The notes: generated by a model from the letters alone, not told the origin. DNA of 64,000 bases from UBA9926 sp038131595 (GCA_038131595.1 JAYPPR010000001.1:62001-126000); one strand, 5' to 3'; positions 35,535 to 44,930 are shown, counted from the stretch's first letter. Program-made: numbers and translations.

Positions 35535-36032
35535 ATGCCCAAGTTGACGAGTGATGAACAAACGGAGCTTTTAGATTGCCCTGGGGTGTTGATGCGCATT
35601 GCGGTGGTCAACGCTGATGGCGCGCCATCGGTTACCCCCATTTGGTTCCTACATCAGGATAACGCCATTTTGTTTACGCCTCGCCTAAAGTCAGCTTGGT
35701 ACAGGCGCATCCAGGCCGATCCGCGAGTGGCGTTATGCATCGATGAAGATCGTTTGCCTTATCGGAAGGTGTTGGTGGAAGGAGTTTCAGAATTGGTGCA
35801 TCCGCCAGGAGAGGATGATCAGTGGCGAGCTCAGTACTTAGCCATGGCGGCCAAATATGTCGGTGATCAAGGCGCAGCACGGTATGTAGAAAATACGATT
35901 AATGAACCGCGCGCACTCCTTAAGGTTGCACTCGCCGCGGCGAAGGTCTCCTCTTGGAGGATGCCGGTAGAAGGCGAGCCTGCCATGGGCATTTGGGCGA
36001 ACCGCTACTACCAGCCTGAAACGCAATTTTAA
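35535..36032 (+). CDS. Pyridoxamine-5'-phosphate-oxidase-fold protein (flavin or F420 type)
   Basis: 165 residues of the split-barrel PPOX fold: an N-terminal strand with VLMRIAVVNADGAPSVTPIWFLH, the flavin-contacting ILFTPRLKSAWYRRIQADPRVALCIDE, then a second strand set and a C-terminal helix. Proteins of this group bind FMN, F420 or haem and include oxidoreductases of unknown substrate. The gene for a PHP-domain protein follows after 31 bases. Confidence 0.85.
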   Translation: MPKLTSDEQTELLDCPGVLMRIAVVNADGAPSVTPIWFLHQDNAILFTPRLKSAWYRRIQADPRVALCIDEDRLPYRKVLVEGVSELVHPPGEDDQWRAQYLAMAAKYVGDQGAARYVENTINEPRALLKVALAAAKVSSWRMPVEGEPAMGIWANRYYQPETQF

Positions 36033-36063
36033 TCCCGCATAGAGTAACGCAGAGATCAGACGC

Positions 36064-37326
36064 ATGAATGATTGTTTAACTAAATATCGCCAGACGCAGA
36101 CAGCCTCACAGATTAGAGTCAAGGCTAAAGCTAGCCAATGCGCGTTTTTTTTGGCCGGATGTCTGGCCATGCTTTCCTCTGAAGCCTGGGCGCACGGAAA
36201 GGCGTCGTCGGCAGAGGTTAGCGAGCGAATGATCGTGTTTCCTGATATTGCAGGCGGTAAAACGCTCGTCACGGATTTGCACATGCACTCCGTCTTCTCA
36301 GATGGTCATGTGTGGCCAAGGACTCGCGTGGAGGAAGCGCTTCGCGACGGTTTGGACGCGATCGCCATTACGGAACACCTCGAATGGCAGCCACATCTTG
36401 CCGATATTCCGCACACTGACCGGAATCGTGCCCATGCCATCGCTGACGCTGCAGCCAAAGGCCAGGATCTAATGGTGATTAAGGGCTCAGAGATCACGCG
36501 TGATTGGCCGGTTGGACATATCAACGCCATCTTCATTACCGATGCAAATCCTCTGCTTGGCGTTACGTCGTTTTCAGACCCCGCGGATACTCGTGCCGTT
36601 TATGAGGCGGCGTCCCAGTACCCGGCAGCTTCTGTTTTCGAAACAGCAAACGAGCAAGGCGCATTTTTATTTTGGAATCATCCGGATTGGGTGAGTCAGC
36701 GCCCTAATGGGGTGGCCGTACCCTCAGATTTTCATACTCAGATGATTGATCGAGGGTGGCTGCATGGCATCGAAATCGCTAATGGTGAGGGGTACTCAGA
36801 AGAGGCTTTTTCATTTGCGTTGGCAAACGGCCTCACCATGATTGGGGTATCAGATGTCCACGATTTGATCGATTGGGACTATATGCCGCACCTTGGTGGT
36901 CATCGGCCTGTGACGCTGGTGCTCGCTGACTCCGCCTCGCCCCGCGCGATGAGAGAGGCGCTGTTCGCGGGTCACACGGTGGTTTACTACAAAGATTGGC
37001 TGATGGGCAGGAGCGATCAGCTCGAGAGGCTCATGCCGGTGCTGATCGAAGTGAAGGATGCTCGCTACCCGAAATCGGTTGACGTGGTTCAACTGACGTT
37101 AGCGAATCACAGCGATTTACCGCTAACACTTGAGCTAGCAAGCGACATGAGTTTTTTAAACGCAGCTGATTGGATCACGATCCCCGCCCAGGATGAGATA
37201 GTGGTTGGCCTTAAAACGGGCAAGCGAATGAGGCGCGTGGATGTAGACATTCGCGTCAGGAATGCGCTGGTTGCGCCAAGGACGCCTTTTGAGATGACGC
37301 TATCGGTCAGTCCAAAGCGAAATTAA
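36064..37326 (+). CDS. Exported PHP-domain protein
   Basis: 420 residues. The N-terminus (about residues 27-43, FFLAGCLAMLSSEAWA) is a Sec signal peptide. The PHP metallo-phosphoesterase domain follows: DLHMHSVFSDGH with metal ligands H73 and H75, AIAITEHLEW, GSEITRDWPVGH and WNHPDW, then VSDVH. The C-terminal third looks like a beta-sandwich. PHP proteins hydrolyse phosphoesters; a periplasmic member suggests a nutrient or surface substrate. The last codons overlap the convergent DUF1295 gene by 4 bases, each stop using part of TTAA. Confidence 0.85.
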   Translation: MNDCLTKYRQTQTASQIRVKAKASQCAFFLAGCLAMLSSEAWAHGKASSAEVSERMIVFPDIAGGKTLVTDLHMHSVFSDGHVWPRTRVEEALRDGLDAIAITEHLEWQPHLADIPHTDRNRAHAIADAAAKGQDLMVIKGSEITRDWPVGHINAIFITDANPLLGVTSFSDPADTRAVYEAASQYPAASVFETANEQGAFLFWNHPDWVSQRPNGVAVPSDFHTQMIDRGWLHGIEIANGEGYSEEAFSFALANGLTMIGVSDVHDLIDWDYMPHLGGHRPVTLVLADSASPRAMREALFAGHTVVYYKDWLMGRSDQLERLMPVLIEVKDARYPKSVDVVQLTLANHSDLPLTLELASDMSFLNAADWITIPAQDEIVVGLKTGKRMRRVDVDIRVRNALVAPRTPFEMTLSVSPKRN

Positions 37327-38201
37327 CCCCAAAGACGCCCATAAGGGAGAAGCATGGGCACTCTTTTCTGGTAGTCCCGATAGCTGGGCTTATCCTCGAT
37401 CAGCTTCTTTTCGATCATCGGAATACTGATCAGGGTAAACAGTAAGATCATGACAGCGGGTCCGGCGAGCACCCAAACATCCAGATGCTGGACGGACGCG
37501 ATACCAAAGCAACCGATAGATACCCAAACCCCAATCTCACCTAAATAGTTAGGGTGACGGCACCATCGCCAGACGGATGCTTCAATGTGTTGGCTCCTAT
37601 CGGTTCTATTTCTTCTGAAGGCGTGCAGCGCAGCATCTGCGCGTGACTCAATCCAGATGCTAAATGCACCAACGAGCAGTGCCAGCGCGTCGAGCCAGTT
37701 GAGCGGTGCATCGGGTTGTTCAGCGATCCGAATCATGCCAATACAACCGATGAACACGAGTATCGTTGGGAAAAGATGGATGCCAAGCAGCGAAACTAGC
37801 CAGTACGCCCCGCCCGTATTTTCTTGAAGGCGCCTGTATCGCCAATCTTCTTCCGAGAGGTCATCCCAGGTCTTACTCCAGTTGTAAGTAAGGCGTGCGC
37901 CCCAAGCCATAACGACCAAGCCGCACAGTAGAAGCCGGGTTGAGTAAGCATCGGGCACGAGGCAAAGAGCAATCCATATCGCCATGGGCGCGACGCTCCA
38001 GTAAGCGTCATAGAAACTGGAATTGTTGTAGATAAAGCTGAAACCGAATATCACCAGGGTGGCTGCAATATCCGCGATTAGGAGGCGCTCCCAGACGGCC
38101 TCTGCCTCGATTCCAAACCAGTCTGAGCCAAAATAGGCGATGCAAGCCACGATCAGCGAAACAAGATAAGCCATGACCACAATTTGGTAAGCGCGATTCA
38201 T
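37323..38201 (-). CDS. DUF1295 family integral membrane protein
   Basis: 292 residues with about seven membrane helices. The C-terminal WRWCRHPNYLGEIGVWV segment is characteristic of DUF1295 proteins, which resemble isoprenylcysteine carboxyl methyltransferases and steroid 5-alpha-reductases. A lipid or sterol-like substrate is therefore plausible. GGGGAG (38209-38214) lies 7 bases before the ATG. A 12-bp tandem array abuts this ribosome-binding site directly, so its copy number might affect translation or leader structure. Confidence 0.88.
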   Translation of the reverse strand: MNRAYQIVVMAYLVSLIVACIAYFGSDWFGIEAEAVWERLLIADIAATLVIFGFSFIYNNSSFYDAYWSVAPMAIWIALCLVPDAYSTRLLLCGLVVMAWGARLTYNWSKTWDDLSEEDWRYRRLQENTGGAYWLVSLLGIHLFPTILVFIGCIGMIRIAEQPDAPLNWLDALALLVGAFSIWIESRADAALHAFRRNRTDRSQHIEASVWRWCRHPNYLGEIGVWVSIGCFGIASVQHLDVWVLAGPAVMILLFTLISIPMIEKKLIEDKPSYRDYQKRVPMLLPYGRLWG

Positions 38202-38660
38202 TGGCGTTCTCCCCTTGTTGAATGAATTGTTGAATGAATTGTTGAATGAATTGTTGAATGAATTGTTGAATGAATCAGATGATGTCGTTCGAATTGCTGC
38301 CGCAAAGGGGCAAGTAGGGGCTACGCTTCGAGCGATATTCTACGCCAAAGATCGTTCTGGCAAGGAAGGAATAATTGAGCGCTTGATTCACGAGTTTCAA
38401 CGAAAGCCTTTGTGGAGGCGCACACCTTCCCTTATTCGTTCTGTCGCCACGCTGTCTTTCGGAGTTGCTTGACCCTTATTGAGTGACGATGGTTTAGTCA
38501 TAGCTAAGGGCGTGGCGGGTTAAGAAAACGCCAGTCCTCAAAGTGAGCCTACAGTTTGCCGCCAGACATGGATTCATCAAATGGATGAGTCATTACGCAA
38601 TCTATGAACAACTGAGTATCTTGGTAATTGGTGCGGCAAGTAGTCGCGAGGAGGGGAGAG
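38202..38660. other. Divergent intergenic region with a 12-bp tandem array
   Basis: About 459 bases between the leftward DUF1295 gene and the rightward VOC gene. The left end is the array at 38215-38274. A rightward open frame at 38215-38472 starts with the array and reads MLNELLNEL and so on; it begins at a TTG with no ribosome-binding site and I do not call it a gene. Confidence 0.45.
38215..38274. repeat. 12-bp tandem repeat, unit TTGTTGAATGAA, 5 exact copies
   Basis: Five identical copies head to tail, starting one base after the minus-strand ribosome-binding site GGGGAG of the DUF1295 gene. It therefore lies in the 5' leader of that gene. No spacers occur, so it is not a CRISPR array. 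Confidence 0.97.
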
Positions 38661-39173
38661 ATGGATCGGTTTGCGGGTATTTTTCAATACGCTTATTTCG
38701 TTGAGGACCTAGAGCAGTCAGCGGAGCATTTCGCTAAAACGGTGGGAGCTGGCCCTTTTTTCATCGCTCCTCATCACAAGACCGACCGTTTCGAATATCG
38801 AGGCAAGCCCGTGGAGGCCGACGTTTCCTATGCGTTTGCCTATGCAGGGCATTGCCAAATCCAGCTGATTCAACAGCATGATCATCAGCCATCGATCTAT
38901 CGCGACATGTTTAATGAGGGCGAATTCGGACTGCACCATATTGCGAGGCTTGAAGCGGATTACGAGGGTGCCAAGTCGGTATTGGACCAACAGGGATTTG
39001 AGAAAGCGTGTGAGCTGTATGCCGATGGTGTGTGGGCTTGCTATTACGACACGCGCTCGAGTGTTCATTGTTTTACTGAAATTCACTCAATCACCGATCG
39101 AATTTTGACGACCTTTGATCGCTGGCGGGAAGCTCATGAGGCTTGGGATCCCTCTAAGCCCGCTGTGATGTAA
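38661..39173 (+). CDS. VOC (glyoxalase/bleomycin-resistance) family protein
   Basis: 170 residues from the ATG at 38661, directly behind GAGGAGGGGAGAG, an unusually strong ribosome-binding site. The fold is two beta-alpha-beta-beta-beta modules: FQYAYFVEDLEQSAEHFAKTVGAGPF opens the first, and GLHHIARLEADYEGAKSVLDQ opens the second. Putative metal-side residues include H in GLHHIA and E in CFTEIH. The family covers dioxygenases, isomerases and binding proteins; the substrate is unknown. It is a single gene followed by a long repeat-bearing gap. Confidence 0.85.
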   Translation: MDRFAGIFQYAYFVEDLEQSAEHFAKTVGAGPFFIAPHHKTDRFEYRGKPVEADVSYAFAYAGHCQIQLIQQHDHQPSIYRDMFNEGEFGLHHIARLEADYEGAKSVLDQQGFEKACELYADGVWACYYDTRSSVHCFTEIHSITDRILTTFDRWREAHEAWDPSKPAVM

Positions 39174-39695
39174 ACGGTTGGCAATTAATTGCCGCGAGTC
39201 TCATTGGAACACCCCAATTAAACACCGCTCGAACGTGACAAGCAGTGAAACGAGGTTTAAAGCGGCAGAGAGCAGTAGCAGTGGGAAGCGGTAAGAAGAG
39301 ATAGTTGTAAGAGTCTATAGAAGTAAAAGCGGTAAAAGCGGTAAAAGCGGTAAAAGCGGTAAAAGCGGTAAAAGCGGTAAAAGCGGTAAAAGCATCAAAA
39401 ACGGTAGTAGCAGCGAAAAAATCGTGTGAAGGTTGCGAGCAAAGCCTTAGGCAGTGAGCACGTTAGAATGTCGTGGGGAAGAGTCTGGCTAACTTCTGGC
39501 TAATGGTGAACACTCAGTTAACGACAGTCAGCGGTCATGGAAGCCCGCCTAAAAGAATGCGATTTAGGCTGGATAGCCATAGAGAGGGTGGCTGACGCTA
39601 GCGCAAATTCAAAAGGCACAAGGATTTGGCTAGCAACTTCGGCGTCAAGATTTGAAAGGACCTGTATAAGCTCCTGTATAAATTAAGGAAGGACG
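39174..39695. other. Intergenic region with a 9-bp tandem array
   Basis: About 520 bases upstream of the monooxygenase gene. A degenerate purine-rich stretch with AGCGGTAAG-like pieces (39250-39320) leads into a pure array (39323-39394). Beyond it lies unique sequence without an obvious gene. Confidence 0.5.
39323..39394. repeat. 9-bp tandem repeat, unit GTAAAAGCG, 7 exact copies plus one variant
   Basis: Seven perfect copies of GTAAAAGCG (39323-39385) and a last copy GTAAAAGCA. It has the same unit length and number of exact copies as the 9-bp array at 11870, with a different unit sequence. Confidence 0.97.
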
Positions 39696-41654
39696 ATGGA
39701 TCATGTAACTGTTCAGGGCACCGATGAGGACATCAAAGCGGCGCTGCTCGACGTCAATTTGCCCAATCTCTTGTTGTCGATGTATTGCATCACTGGGGAT
39801 CGAACTTGGATCGCAGAAGATCAAGCGCCAGCGCCCGTTTTGGCGCCCGAAGGCAGTTTGTTTCCTGACGATACGGGAGGCTACAGCGAAGCGCAGGCAG
39901 ATGCGATTCGAGCATCAGCGGCAAAGGTACTAATCGCCCTTCGCGACGGCGAACGAACGCCAGGGCCGGTCCCAAATCCAGAGCAGTTCCGCGAACTCCT
40001 CGAGTATGGCATGGGTGAAGAGGTTACGAGTGGCTATGCCAATATGCTGCTTGAGGAGACGGGGCTAATAGACCGAGATCAGAATTGGCTTCCGGTGATG
40101 AGCCGAGCGGATGCGGCGAAGCGTGCAGACTTCGAGGTGCTCATTATTGGCGCCGGGATGTCTGGATTAGGAATGGCAGCGAAGCTGAAGAGAGCTGGCA
40201 TTTCGTTCACGATTATTGAGCGAAACGATCAGGTTGGTGGCACCTGGTACGAAAACCGCTACCCCGATTGCGGTGTTGACACCCCGAATCATTTCTATTC
40301 GTACTCTTTCCATCGCAACCCTGATTGGTCAGGCTACTTTTCGAAGCGCGATGAGCTGTTTGCTTACTTTGATCGGTGCGCCGATGAGTTTGGCGTCCGC
40401 GATCAGATTCTGTTTGAGACGGAAGTGACGCGCCTTCAATACGATGAGATCAATCAGTCGTGGCAAGTGCACCTCAAGCGAGGCGATGGCGAGACTGAGG
40501 TGAGAACAGCTAACGCTGTGGTCTCGGCCGTAGGTCAGTTAAACCAACCTTCGATGCCGGACATTCCTGGTTTGGAGGACTTCGAGGGTGATCAATGGCA
40601 CTCCGCCAGATGGCAGACCAAGGATTTAGCGGGACTGAAAGTCGGGGTGATCGGCACAGGATGTAGTTGCGTCCAGTTGCTACCCAAAACGGCCGATCAG
40701 GCCGAGCATACGCGTGTGTATCAGCGTACGCCTCACTGGGTGGCGCCGTCCCGGGACTACTATCGAGCGGTGGAGCCCGGGCTGATTTGGGCCTTGAAGC
40801 ACATTCCTTTCTACGCGGAGTTCCATCGTGCGCGGATGATTCTAGTCTTCGCAGACCGCTCTTGGCCGGCTGTGGTGGGAGATCCAGCGTGGGAGGATCA
40901 ATCGCTATCGATGAATGAAGCCAACCATGGCATGCGCGAAGCACTTACGGAATTTATGCGAGAAAGCCTCGGCCCGAAGCAAGACTATCTCGAGCACTGC
41001 GTGCCGAACTTCCCAGTATGGGGTAAGCGACTGATTGTCGATAACGGGTGGTATGAGACGCTCGCTCGTGAGGATGTCTCGCTCGAAACGGACGGCATCG
41101 AGCGCGTGACGGCGACAGGGATTCAAACCTCAACCGGAGAACATCACGAGTTGGACGTCATCATTCATGCGACTGGATTCAAGGCCAATCACTTTTTGAT
41201 GCCTATGGAAGTCATCGGTCGCGGTGGGCAAACCCTGGGTTCCGCTTGGGGTAACGCGCCAAGCGCGTACAAGGGCTCCCATATGCCTGGGTTTCCTAAT
41301 TTATTTTGTTTGTATGGCCCTAACACCAATATCGTTCACGGCGGCAGCATCATTTATCAAATCGAATGCCAGATTCACTATGTCATGCAGTGTTTGGCCC
41401 TAATGCTTGAGAAGTCTTTGGACGCGCTGGATGTCAGAGCTGAGGCCAATGCCAGTTACAATGAAGACGTGCAGGCTCGATCCGCCAATCTGGCATGGGG
41501 GCATCCCAACGTGCAGAGCTGGTACAAAAACAGTGATGGCCAAGTGATCAACAACTCTCCTTTTAGCCTGCAAGAGTTTTGGGAAGTGACCCACGACATC
41601 ACTCCGGAGGATTTCGAGCTGCTTCATGCGGGCAGTAACGCGGCCACCGATTAG
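39696..41654 (+). CDS. Flavin-containing monooxygenase, probable Baeyer-Villiger type
   Basis: 652 residues. The FAD site IIGAGMSGLGMA has G152, G154 and G157. The Baeyer-Villiger fingerprint FxGxxxHxxxW is matched exactly: F296, G298, H302 and W306. The second dinucleotide motif GVIGTGCSCVQLLP binds NADPH. QVGGTWYENRYPDCGVDTP is the usual segment after the first motif. About 145 residues before the first motif form an N-terminal extension of unknown role, as in steroid or cyclic-ketone type homologues. The enzyme would convert a ketone to an ester or lactone. It is read alone, with the LysE-type gene convergent. Confidence 0.9.
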   Translation: MDHVTVQGTDEDIKAALLDVNLPNLLLSMYCITGDRTWIAEDQAPAPVLAPEGSLFPDDTGGYSEAQADAIRASAAKVLIALRDGERTPGPVPNPEQFRELLEYGMGEEVTSGYANMLLEETGLIDRDQNWLPVMSRADAAKRADFEVLIIGAGMSGLGMAAKLKRAGISFTIIERNDQVGGTWYENRYPDCGVDTPNHFYSYSFHRNPDWSGYFSKRDELFAYFDRCADEFGVRDQILFETEVTRLQYDEINQSWQVHLKRGDGETEVRTANAVVSAVGQLNQPSMPDIPGLEDFEGDQWHSARWQTKDLAGLKVGVIGTGCSCVQLLPKTADQAEHTRVYQRTPHWVAPSRDYYRAVEPGLIWALKHIPFYAEFHRARMILVFADRSWPAVVGDPAWEDQSLSMNEANHGMREALTEFMRESLGPKQDYLEHCVPNFPVWGKRLIVDNGWYETLAREDVSLETDGIERVTATGIQTSTGEHHELDVIIHATGFKANHFLMPMEVIGRGGQTLGSAWGNAPSAYKGSHMPGFPNLFCLYGPNTNIVHGGSIIYQIECQIHYVMQCLALMLEKSLDALDVRAEANASYNEDVQARSANLAWGHPNVQSWYKNSDGQVINNSPFSLQEFWEVTHDITPEDFELLHAGSNAATD

Positions 41655-41679
41655 CGTAAGGGCCAGTACCCAGCAAGCA

Positions 41680-42282
41680 CTAGCTGAGTTGGGTGAGCGC
41701 CGGCAGGGTCGTTGCGATGAGAGCGGTTGCAGCGAGCCGGTTGAACCATCGTTGGCGTGCTCCTTTTTTTAGGTATTGCGAGATCCAGCTGCCGCCATAG
41801 GCCCAAAGCATGGCCGAACCAGTGGTCACCAGAAAGAAGACCATGAGAATCAGCCCTACGACCTCGTCGTTCTGGGCTTGATCGCCGGCGTAGGCGGTAA
41901 TCGCGCTGACGATCACAACGACGCCCTTGGGATTGATCCATTGAAAGGCAGCAGCCTCAATAAACCGCATCGGCCTACCCCGTGATTCTTGCTCACTCGG
42001 CTCCATGTTCCAGAATTGATAGGCGAGATAACCAATAACGAGCAGGCCACCGAGTTGCAGCGCTCGCATCACCTGAGGAATCTCGCCCAACACCCAGCCA
42101 AGACCCAGGCAGGCGAGCAGTACGATAAGCAGGAAGCCAACGATGACGCCAAATACATGGGGGAGGGTGCGCTTAAAGCCAAAGTTGGCGCCCGATGCCG
42201 ATAGCAATAAATTATTGGGGCCAGGCGTGAATGCAGCCACCGCAGCAAAGGTAAAGAAAGAAAGGAGTGTCGTTGAATCCAC
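41680..42282 (-). CDS. LysE/RhtB family exporter
   Basis: About 200 residues from the GTG at 42282, the start that matches the family N-terminus (DSTTLLSFFTFAAVAAFTPGPNN). A longer frame to 42459 lacks family character. Six membrane helices; FTPGPNNLLL and the following SGANFGFKRTLPH are the LysE signature, and AAAFQWINPKG is the second conserved piece. Members export amino acids such as lysine, threonine or homoserine lactones. The substrate here is not deducible. Confidence 0.9.
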   Translation of the reverse strand: MDSTTLLSFFTFAAVAAFTPGPNNLLLSASGANFGFKRTLPHVFGVIVGFLLIVLLACLGLGWVLGEIPQVMRALQLGGLLVIGYLAYQFWNMEPSEQESRGRPMRFIEAAAFQWINPKGVVVIVSAITAYAGDQAQNDEVVGLILMVFFLVTTGSAMLWAYGGSWISQYLKKGARQRWFNRLAATALIATTLPALTQLS

Positions 42283-42674
42283 GACGAATGACCCGAAGAA
42301 TGACCGGAGCGAGAGTATAGCGGAGATGAGCCACGCGCCAATGACAGATCCGCGTAACCGGGTGCCAACTAGCGATGCCCGGCGCTTAGACCCCGCGTTA
42401 GGAACGCTTGGCACGGGTCTTCTAGTCAACGGGCAGCCAGTGAATGAGCAGCCAGGCAAAGATTGAGCTTACCTTACGCGGTTGGCGACTGAATGCTCTC
42501 TGAAGGGCGACAAGTAAAGATCAACAAAGCAGTAACCAACGCGTGTTGGCAACAGATAAATAAACGTCAACATAGAAAAACAGGTGATGGGGTCGTGCGT
42601 GAGGAGGCTGTGTGTGGAAAGACCTGGCCCTATCAACTTATCAATCGCAATGGTAACCAGAGGATGGAGAGCAA
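42283..42674. other. Divergent intergenic region between exporter and hydrolase genes
   Basis: About 390 bases, including possible upstream codons of the exporter. A short perfect inverted repeat, CCAAC-4-GTTGG, lies at 42536-42549 and could be an operator. GGATGGAGAG lies just before the hydrolase start. No gene is evident. Confidence 0.4.
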
Positions 42675-43598
42675 ATGATGAATAAAAAGGTTCCGCTGGC
42701 GATGCAAGACATTGCCACAAATAAATTGAACCTCCTTTGTCTGGCCAAAGTTTGGTTGGGCGCTTGTCTCCTTGGAGTGGCTAGCTTCGCTGCTGCTGGC
42801 TCACCGCATGTTGATCAGATGCGTCTTGAGACGGGCGCGCCGGCCAAGGTCATCGATACCGGTGGGCGCACCTGGGTGGTCATGGTGCATGGTTGGAGTG
42901 GGGTACTGGACGAAGTCGGGGACTTGTATGCGAGGCAGGCTTCGCAACTGGCGGATCGAGGAATTTCGTCTATCCGCATGCAGATCCAAGGAGAGGGTGA
43001 TGCCTTGCAGCAAGGCAAACCCATGGATTCCACCTTCGCAAGTCGGGTCGCTGATAGCTTGGCGGGCTATCGCTGGGTGAGACAGCATCAGCCGGAGGCG
43101 GTGATTGGGCTGCTTGGCTTCAGTTATGGCGGTCCGACCGTCATGCGCCTCACAACCCTGCCAGAGGTGAATGCCGTGAGCATGGTGCTGTGGTCCAGCG
43201 CGGTTAATCCGATGGACATTCTTCGGGGCGATGCTCGAGCCAGCGGAATCAAAGCTGCCCTTGAAAATGGCGTCGGGACTTGGAATGCCTGGATGCCGAT
43301 CGAGGTGACGCGGCGGCATGTGCTGGGCATGTTGGGAGAACCCATCCTGTCAGAGTTTGGTGGTTACACGGGTGCGCTACTGACGCTTCGAGGCTCGGAG
43401 GATTATTTGCCACAGGCGGACCAGGCGATTCTTGATGCGAGTGCCGCGTCGATGGGTACCTCGATTGTTATTCAGGGCGCAGACCATATCTTCAACGTTG
43501 TTGCCCCTGATCAATCGTTGGCCGATCAGCAATACGCGATTCGCGTCCTCGATGCGACTACGGATTGGTTTGCGGAGACGCTTAATCCGCCGGATTAA
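42675..43598 (+). CDS. Exported alpha/beta hydrolase
   Basis: 307 residues, with a start at either of two adjacent ATGs. A signal peptide (about residues 20-41, ending SFAAAG) suggests a periplasmic protein. The hydrolase core has VVMVHGWSG with the oxyanion-hole region, the nucleophile elbow GFSYGG with Ser150, the acid near GSEDYLPQ and the His in GADHIF. Ester or lipid hydrolysis is likely but unproven. It stands alone; the next gene (transaldolase) is about 290 bases away. Confidence 0.85.
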   Translation: MMNKKVPLAMQDIATNKLNLLCLAKVWLGACLLGVASFAAAGSPHVDQMRLETGAPAKVIDTGGRTWVVMVHGWSGVLDEVGDLYARQASQLADRGISSIRMQIQGEGDALQQGKPMDSTFASRVADSLAGYRWVRQHQPEAVIGLLGFSYGGPTVMRLTTLPEVNAVSMVLWSSAVNPMDILRGDARASGIKAALENGVGTWNAWMPIEVTRRHVLGMLGEPILSEFGGYTGALLTLRGSEDYLPQADQAILDASAASMGTSIVIQGADHIFNVVAPDQSLADQQYAIRVLDATTDWFAETLNPPD

Positions 43599-43828
43599 TG
43601 TCGGCGAGGAGTGCTTGCAGGTGCAGTAAGGGAGCATCGAGGGCCGCGTCAATCGCTCAGCCAAAGAGGGGGTGAGTTCCAGATAGCGCTTCAGCACCTT
43701 TCAGAGGAAAAATTCTCACGAGAAAGCGGTCATGAAAATAACAGCCGTTTGGTCGCGATCGCAGCCGCACTCAGCGAACGAACCATGACCCAAGAGAGGC
43801 TGAGACAGTTGTAAAAGATGATTTCCGC

Positions 43829-43834
43829 TACAAT
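43829..43834 (+). promoter_or_regulatory. Putative -10 element upstream of the transaldolase gene
   Basis: TACAAT lies 58 bases before the start and is followed by TCGTTGGCGCG. A similar stretch, TACACTCCTTGGCGCG, lies before the 3-hydroxyacyl-CoA dehydrogenase gene (47616). No good -35 box is visible. Confidence 0.35.
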
Positions 43835-43886
43835 CGTTGGCGCGTAAGGAAGGCATTAAGACAGTCACAAGAGGCCAGACAAGCTC

Positions 43887-44825
43887 GTGAATCAACTCGA
43901 TCAACTCAAAATGATGACGGATGTGGTCGCAGATACCGGCGACATTGGTGCGATAAAACAGTTTGCCCCGATGGATGCAACCACCAACCCTTCATTGATC
44001 CTCAGTGCCATGGAATTACCTGATTTTGCTGGTCTAGTCAGTCAAGTTCGGAAGGATGTTCCCAAAGCATTGGACAGTCAGGGCCAAAAGCGCTGGGCCA
44101 CACGAGCGCTCGCCATCGGCATTGGGGCGTCTATTCTTGAAATGATTCCTGGTCGGGTTTCGACTGAAGTGGATGCAAGACTGTCGTTTGACCAACAGGG
44201 CACGGTGGATGAGGCGAAGCGACTCATTGAGGGATACGCGCAATTAGGGATCAGCAGCGACCGGATACTCATCAAAATCGCCAGTACCTGGGAAGGCATA
44301 CAGGCAGCAGCAGCGCTCGAACGAGCAGGGATTCAATGTAATTTGACGTTGCTCTTTGGCCGCGGTCAGGCCATGGCCTGTGCCGATGCGGGTGTGTTTC
44401 TTATTTCCCCCTTTGTCGGACGAATTCTGGACTGGCACCAGGCGAAGACCGGCCAAACGTACTCGGGGCTTGATGACCCTGGAGTGCAATCGGTCCACTG
44501 GATCTACAATTATTACAAAGCCAATGGGTTCAACACGGTGGTGATGGGCGCAAGTTTCCGGAATAAGGGTGAAATCGAGGCGCTTGCCGGGTGCGATCGC
44601 CTGACCATCAGTCCTGGATTGCTCGCAGAACTCACCGATGATGAATCTGCGCTCCCGCGGCAATTGGATCCAAACGCTGCAGAGAGTGAGTCCAGTACGC
44701 TACTTGATGAGTCGACGTTTCGGTGGCTCCAAAATAGCGATGCAATGGCGACAGAAAAGTTGGCCGAGGGGATCCGTAAATTCGCTGCTGATCAGGAAAC
44801 GCTTGAGGCTCGCTTGACGCTGTAA
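43887..44825 (+). CDS. tal: Transaldolase, TalB type
   Basis: 312 residues from a GTG at 43887. MDATTNPSL at the N-terminus, the Schiff-base Lys130 in RILIKIASTWEG, GIQCNLTLLFG, LISPFVGRILDW and TVVMGASFRN are all TalB signatures. It interconverts sedoheptulose-7-phosphate plus glyceraldehyde-3-phosphate with erythrose-4-phosphate plus fructose-6-phosphate in the pentose phosphate pathway. The 5' leader has a TACAAT -10-like box with a TTGGCGCG discriminator. It is a single gene. Confidence 0.96.
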   Translation: MNQLDQLKMMTDVVADTGDIGAIKQFAPMDATTNPSLILSAMELPDFAGLVSQVRKDVPKALDSQGQKRWATRALAIGIGASILEMIPGRVSTEVDARLSFDQQGTVDEAKRLIEGYAQLGISSDRILIKIASTWEGIQAAAALERAGIQCNLTLLFGRGQAMACADAGVFLISPFVGRILDWHQAKTGQTYSGLDDPGVQSVHWIYNYYKANGFNTVVMGASFRNKGEIEALAGCDRLTISPGLLAELTDDESALPRQLDPNAAESESSTLLDESTFRWLQNSDAMATEKLAEGIRKFAADQETLEARLTL

Positions 44826-44930
44826 ACAGAGTGGCACGAGATCACCGCGCACCTGTCATGCAGCGTTGATCAATCCGCAATCAAAGATTCGTAATGAGAG
44901 CTCCGTAATAAAAGGGTTGTTCGTCCAACT

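Noticed and set aside
38215..38472. Rightward open frame beginning MLNELLNELLNEL and running through the 12-bp array
   Set aside because: Its N-terminal half is only the translated array, it starts at TTG with no ribosome-binding site, and the rest matches nothing I know. The array is better explained as the leader of the leftward DUF1295 gene.
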